From Flavobacteriaceae bacterium PS02334 (lineage in GTDB: Bacteria > Bacteroidota > Bacteroidia > Flavobacteriales > Flavobacteriaceae): a stretch of DNA of 64,000 bases. Position 1 is the stretch's first letter; each line of letters begins with the position of its first letter. Positions 60,827 to 64,000 of this stretch are shown here, piece by piece. The position numbers and the translations under genes were made by a program. A model generated the notes under the pieces. That model made no database searches and was not told the DNA's origin. It saw nothing but the letters and a program-made list of their open reading frames with translations. Location: positions 186,001 to 250,000 of the forward strand of contig JASCOH010000006.1 of the NCBI GenBank assembly GCA_029959295.1. The letters are read 5' to 3'.

Positions 60827-61558
60827 TTATTTTTTAGAGGCAGAATAAATTGTTGCTGCGCCAAATGTCTGTGGCAAATCTGCAACATCTATAAACCCAA
60901 TTTTTCTCAAAATATTGTTTAAAGCTTCACCATAAGGAAAACCATTTGCAGATTCTGAAAGATATCCATAGGCATTTTTTTCTTTTGAGAAGATTTTTCC
61001 GATAAGCGGTAAAATATTTTTGGTGTAAAATTTATAGAATTGTTTGTATGGAGTTTTTGTCGGATTTGAAGTTTCTAGAATTATAAAAACGCCGTTAGGC
61101 TTTAAAACTCTAAGAATTTCAGCTAGTCCTTTTTCTAAAGTTTCAAAATTTCTGATCCCGTAAGCAACTGTTATCGCATCAAAAGAATCATTTTCAAAAG
61201 GAAGATTTTCTGAATCGCCCTGAATCATTTCAATTTTACCAGAAAGATTTTTTGAATCAATTTTTTTTCTTCCAACTTCCAGCATTCCAGCAGAAATATC
61301 TAATCCAATTATTTTGTCTGCATTGGTTTGGGACATTAAAATTGCCAAGTCGCCAGTTCCAGTTGCAATGTCAAGAATATTTTTCGGATTTTTTGAAGCA
61401 ATCATTTTCAGAATCTTTTTTTTCCACTTGGCATCAATTCCAAAGGAAATGACACGGTTTAAGCCGTCATAGTTTTCTGAAATGTTGTCGAACATTTGTT
61501 CAACTTGCTCTTTTTTTCCTAATGTAGAATCTTTATAGGGAGTAATATTCTCTGACAT
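60827..61558 (-). CDS. menG: Demethylmenaquinone methyltransferase MenG/UbiE
   Basis: The 243-residue SAM-dependent enzyme makes menaquinone. Visible features are VEQMFDNISENYDGLNRVIS (UbiE signature), ILDIATGTGDLAILM (SAM-binding motif I), YGIRNFETLEKGLAEILRVL, and GVFIILETSNPTKTP. The start at 61558 is right because a complete promoter with its -7 box covers the Met codon at 61576. It forms an operon with porT. Confidence 0.95.
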   Translation of the reverse strand: MSENITPYKDSTLGKKEQVEQMFDNISENYDGLNRVISFGIDAKWKKKILKMIASKNPKNILDIATGTGDLAILMSQTNADKIIGLDISAGMLEVGRKKIDSKNLSGKIEMIQGDSENLPFENDSFDAITVAYGIRNFETLEKGLAEILRVLKPNGVFIILETSNPTKTPYKQFYKFYTKNILPLIGKIFSKEKNAYGYLSESANGFPYGEALNNILRKIGFIDVADLPQTFGAATIYSASKK

Positions 61559-61573
61559 TTTTAATAATTTAGG

Positions 61574-61606
61574 CAAAGATAAACTATTCTTGTCCGATTA
61601 CAAAAA
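61574..61606 (-). promoter_or_regulatory. Promoter of the menG-porT operon
   Basis: On the minus strand TTG within a T run (61606-61601) and TATCTTTG (61581-61574) are spaced by 19 nt. It lies 15 nt before the menG ATG. Confidence 0.7.
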
Positions 61607-61637
61607 CAAGAATCCGAATGGTTTATGCGCGTTTGAT

Positions 61638-62120
61638 TTATTTTTTGATATACGTTTGGAAGCTGAAATCAGTTTTGTGCTTTTCATCTTTTGGATGGTA
61701 TTCTTCGAAAGTCAATTTCCAGTTTTTCAAGTCAAATTCAGGAAAAAAAGCATCTGCTTCAAAGGTGTCGTAAACTCTTGTTAATTCAATTTTATCAGCA
61801 AGAGGAAGCGCAAGATTGTAAATTTCACCTCCGCCAATAATGAAAACATCTTCGTCTTTTGGAGAAATTTCAATGGCTTTTTCAATACTATTCAAAACAA
61901 TACAGCCTTCCGGATTATAATCATGTTGTCTCGTAATAACAATGTGAGTGCGGTTTGGCAATGGTTTTGGAAAACTTTCAAAAGTTTTTCTTCCCATGAT
62001 GATATAATGGCCAGTCGTTAGCTGTTTGAATCTTTTGAAATCATCTGGCAGATGCCAAAGCATGGCATTGTCTTTTCCAAGCGCATTATTTTCGGCAGCC
62101 GCCGCAATCATTGTAACCAT
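61638..62120 (-). CDS. folA: Dihydrofolate reductase
   Basis: The 160-residue enzyme reduces dihydrofolate to tetrahydrofolate. Signature stretches are IAAAAENNALGKDNAMLWHL, PDDFKRFKQLTTGH with the catalytic acidic residue, IIMGRKTFESFPKPLPNRTH and VFIIGGGEIY. The length is normal. The start codon could be the first or fourth codon. It belongs to a minus-strand group with a small membrane gene, a TonB-like gene and thyA, which makes the dihydrofolate that FolA recycles. Confidence 0.95.
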   Translation of the reverse strand: MVTMIAAAAENNALGKDNAMLWHLPDDFKRFKQLTTGHYIIMGRKTFESFPKPLPNRTHIVITRQHDYNPEGCIVLNSIEKAIEISPKDEDVFIIGGGEIYNLALPLADKIELTRVYDTFEADAFFPEFDLKNWKLTFEEYHPKDEKHKTDFSFQTYIKK

Positions 62121-62123
62121 TAT

Positions 62124-62471
62124 TTATAAAGTATTATTTTCAGAATCATTATCGATTTTTGACTGAAGCTGTTGCATTTTGCGTTCTTGTTTTGCTACTA
62201 GACGGTCAATCTGGGCGCGTTCCCAATTTTTATTCATGAAACTGTCAGTAATAAAAACGCGTATGAAGTGCAATACAAATAAAAATGCCCAAACAACAAT
62301 AGCCCATAAATCCCAGTGCGTTTCAGGATAAAAGTCTGGAATTATGACTCTGTGTATAAGCAGAAAAAAAAGACTTCCAACAAAAAAGAGGATAAAGTGG
62401 AAGTAAAGCAGTTTTTTTTGCTTCATCCTTCTGCGAGCATATTCATAAAGTTCGTGTTGATTATTTTCCAT
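62124..62471 (-). CDS. 2TM-domain membrane protein
   Basis: The 115-residue protein has two helices (about residues 22-42, FHFILFFVGSLFFLLIHRV, and 55-75, WAIVVWAFLFVLHFIRVFI) between a basic N-terminal RRRMKQKK and a C-terminal helix rich in Lys/Gln/Glu. This matches the '2TM domain' family of unknown function common in Bacteroidota. It ends 3 nt before folA and is co-transcribed with it. Confidence 0.8.
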   Translation of the reverse strand: MENNQHELYEYARRRMKQKKLLYFHFILFFVGSLFFLLIHRVIIPDFYPETHWDLWAIVVWAFLFVLHFIRVFITDSFMNKNWERAQIDRLVAKQERKMQQLQSKIDNDSENNTL

Positions 62472-62565
62472 AAGTGCAGAATTTGATTTAAAGATAGGAT
62501 TAAATTTTAAAAATAAAAAATGCTATGAAAGAGAATCTGGATAAGATTTAAAAAATCAGTCAAGT

Positions 62566-62961
62566 TTAAAACACAATTGGGATGCTTAACAGCATTCTTG
62601 TCGGTTTTCCGTTTTGATAAGCAGGTTTCATTTTCGGAAGAAGTTCTATGATGCGTTTCGCTTCGTCGTTAAAGATTTGATATTCGCCTTCTACTTTGGT
62701 TACTTTTACAGAACCGTCAGTTTCAATCGCATATTCAACAATTGATTTCCCTTTTAATTTTTCTCTGCTGGCCTGTTCAGGATATTTGTAGTTGTCTTTT
62801 ATATGTTGTTTTAATTTTCCTTGAAAACATTTTATCAGGTCTGAAAAAGCTTCTTCTTCACAGCCTGGGAAAACAGGAAGCGACTCTTGGTTCGCAATAT
62901 TTGCTTGTGCCAATGAAATCAACCCATGAAATAGAAAAAGCAACAAAAAGATTTTTTTCAT
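62566..62961 (-). CDS. Periplasmic TonB C-terminal-like domain protein
   Basis: The 131-residue protein has a signal peptide (IFLLLFLFHGLISLAQA) and then PVFPGCEEEAFSDLIKCFQG and KGKSIVEYAIETDGSVKVTKV, the TonB C-terminal pattern seen in small Bacteroidota energy-transducer-like proteins. It lacks the N-terminal helix and proline-rich linker of true TonB, so it is a stand-alone exported domain. It ends 9 nt from the thyA stop region and lies between folA and thyA. Role unknown. Confidence 0.8.
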   Translation of the reverse strand: MKKIFLLLFLFHGLISLAQANIANQESLPVFPGCEEEAFSDLIKCFQGKLKQHIKDNYKYPEQASREKLKGKSIVEYAIETDGSVKVTKVEGEYQIFNDEAKRIIELLPKMKPAYQNGKPTRMLLSIPIVF

Positions 62962-62970
62962 AATTGAGTT

Positions 62971-63795
62971 TTAAACAGCAACCGCGCCTTTAATGTGTGG
63001 ATGAGGTTCATAGCCTTCTAAAGTAAAATCTTCAAATTTAAAGTCAAGAATATTTTTAACTTCTGGATTTAAGATCATTTTTGGCAACGGTTTCAGATCA
63101 CGGGAAAGCTGTAATTCCAATTGTTCGAAATGATTATTATAAATGTGAGCGTCGCCAAAAGTGTGGATGAAATCGCCAGGCTGTAGATCACAAACCTGAG
63201 CAATCATCAATGTTAGCAAAGCATACGAAGCAATGTTAAACGGAACTCCTAAGAAAATATCAGCGCTTCTTTGGTATAATTGGCAAGATAATTTTCCGTC
63301 AGCTACATAAAACTGGAAGAAAGCGTGACACGGAGGCAAAGCTACTTTTCCATTCGCCACATTTTCAGCAAAAGATTTTGAAGTATCTGGCAAAACCGAA
63401 GGATTCCAGGCAGAAACGAGCATTCTTCTGCTATTCGGATTTGTTTTTAAAGTATCAATCAATTCTGTAATCTGGTCAATTTCTTCGCTGTTCCAATTTC
63501 TCCACTGATGCCCATAAACCGGACCTAATTCTCCGTTTTCATCAGCCCAATCATCCCAAATTTTTACGCCGTTTTCTTTTAAGTAAGCGATGTTTGTTTC
63601 GCCTTTCAAGAACCAAAGCAATTCGTGAATAATAGATTTTAAATGCAATTTTTTAGTAGTAACCATCGGAAAACCTTCTGATAAATCAAAACGCATTTGG
63701 TACCCGAAAACACTTTTTGTTCCGGTTCCAGTTCTGTCTCCTTTTTGTGTTCCTGTTTCAAGAACGTGCTTTACTAGGTCTAAATATTGTTGCAT
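62971..63795 (-). CDS. thyA: Thymidylate synthase
   Basis: The 274-residue enzyme makes dTMP from dUMP with methylene-tetrahydrofolate. Signature stretches are [20 protein letters not shown], the catalytic Cys in [33 protein letters not shown] and [13 protein letters not shown]-like [13 protein letters not shown]. It makes dihydrofolate, which the nearby folA product reduces. It starts 49 nt after the stop of a gene that continues out of the window. Confidence 0.97.
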   Translation of the reverse strand: MQQYLDLVKHVLETGTQKGDRTGTGTKSVFGYQMRFDLSEGFPMVTTKKLHLKSIIHELLWFLKGETNIAYLKENGVKIWDDWADENGELGPVYGHQWRNWNSEEIDQITELIDTLKTNPNSRRMLVSAWNPSVLPDTSKSFAENVANGKVALPPCHAFFQFYVADGKLSCQLYQRSADIFLGVPFNIASYALLTLMIAQVCDLQPGDFIHTFGDAHIYNNHFEQLELQLSRDLKPLPKMILNPEVKNILDFKFEDFTLEGYEPHPHIKGAVAV

Positions 63796-63802
63796 TTTTT
63801 TT

Positions 63803-63831
63803 GGTTTAGGGTGTTGGGTTTAAGGTTTAGG
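63803..63831. repeat. GGTTTAGG-type short direct repeats
   Basis: GGTTTAGG, GGTTTAAGG and a further GGTTTAGG-like unit occur in the 49-nt gap before thyA. On the minus strand it reads as CCTAAACC and CTTAAACC units. No promoter is visible in the gap. Confidence 0.4.
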
Positions 63832-63844
63832 AGCTTCCTTTGTC

Positions 63845-64000
63845 TTAAGCTTGGGCGTTTATGTATTTTATGAAAGAAGAAATTCTTCTTTGTAATCTTT
63901 GAATATTTTCAAGACAAATGATTGTCTTTTCTGTATTTATTATTTCTAGGTCTAAGCTTAAAATTAGATGACTTTCTAATTCGTAGCTAGAGCCTAAGCT
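63845..64000 (-). CDS. Four-helix-bundle protein, 3' part only
   Basis: On the minus strand a frame is open from the window edge (64000) to a TAA at 63845, giving 51 residues. It contains SLGSSYELESHLILSLDLEI, the conserved C-terminal helix start of the small four-helix-bundle (23S rRNA intervening-sequence-type) proteins, and ends RISSFIKYINAQA. The N-terminal half lies outside the window. In other genomes such proteins are found both inside rRNA and as free-standing genes; this one is free-standing, next to thyA. Function unknown. Confidence 0.7.
   Translation of the reverse strand, partial: SLGSSYELESHLILSLDLEIINTEKTIICLENIQRLQRRISSFIKYINAQA

Overview
The window is a piece of a Bacteroidota chromosome, most likely Flavobacterium or a close relative. 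The reasons are: AT-rich sequence; -7 promoter boxes of the form TAnnTTTG in front of many genes; weak or absent Shine-Dalgarno sequences; type IX secretion (T9SS) and gliding families (PorP/SprF, a T9SS type B C-terminal domain, PorT/SprT, a SprB-like repeat); a class II HMG-CoA reductase next to a GYDIA-family GHMP kinase; and the local gene orders coaX-(OMP)-(TPR)-lptC, mreBCD-mrdA-rodA and menG-porT. The species call is inference; no database was searched.

Region 1 (1 to about 11.6 kb) is the right-hand end of a prophage. It holds the 3' part of a large tail protein, a tail fibre, a lysis cassette (putative holin, M15 endolysin, a one-piece spanin candidate), a small HTH protein, a UmuD/UmuC/SRAP DNA-damage module, several unknown genes and a tyrosine integrase. 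The integrase lies beside the 3' end of a tRNA-Phe gene (11614-11686, minus), the probable attachment site; the other prophage end is outside the window. Two small minus-strand genes interrupt the tail operon like morons, and a perfect 11-bp inverted repeat (2185-2207) sits between their promoter and that of the tail fibre.

Region 2 (11.8 to 18.2 kb, plus) is an envelope operon (coaX, a predicted outer membrane protein, a periplasmic repeat protein, lptC, a small membrane protein) followed by ppiD. Region 3 (18.2 to 29.6 kb, minus) carries mevalonate-pathway genes, an OmpA/PorP-SprF/T9SS-adhesin cluster, a lone dipeptide-type ABC permease and the Prc protease. Region 4 (29.9 to 35.1 kb, plus) has surE, lpxB, an NlpC/P60 hydrolase and comEC. 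Region 5 (35.1 to 42.8 kb, minus) is a peptide-use operon: a DPP4-type peptidase followed by three POT transporters and a secreted thioredoxin. Region 6 (43 to 45.4 kb) holds a YARHG protein, a coiled-coil protein and an exported nuclease. Region 7 (45.4 to 52.5 kb, minus) is the rod-shape operon mreB-mreC-mreD-mrdA-rodA, preceded by purH. Region 8 (52.7 to 64 kb) is mixed housekeeping: a MacB-type permease, accD, fbaA, tamL, an rRNA-methyltransferase-like gene, porT, menG, folA, thyA and, at the right edge, the 3' end of a four-helix-bundle gene.

The host part looks like ordinary core genome. The least explained parts are in the prophage: the divergent moron/fibre control region with its operator-like palindrome, two genes whose start codon lies only 4 nt past the -7 box, a spanin-like lipoprotein with a C-terminal membrane anchor, and a DNA-damage module in which UmuC and an unknown neighbouring protein both carry sliding-clamp-binding-like motifs. 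No CRISPR array, insertion sequence or rRNA gene was seen, and no stretch longer than about 300 bases lacks a gene.
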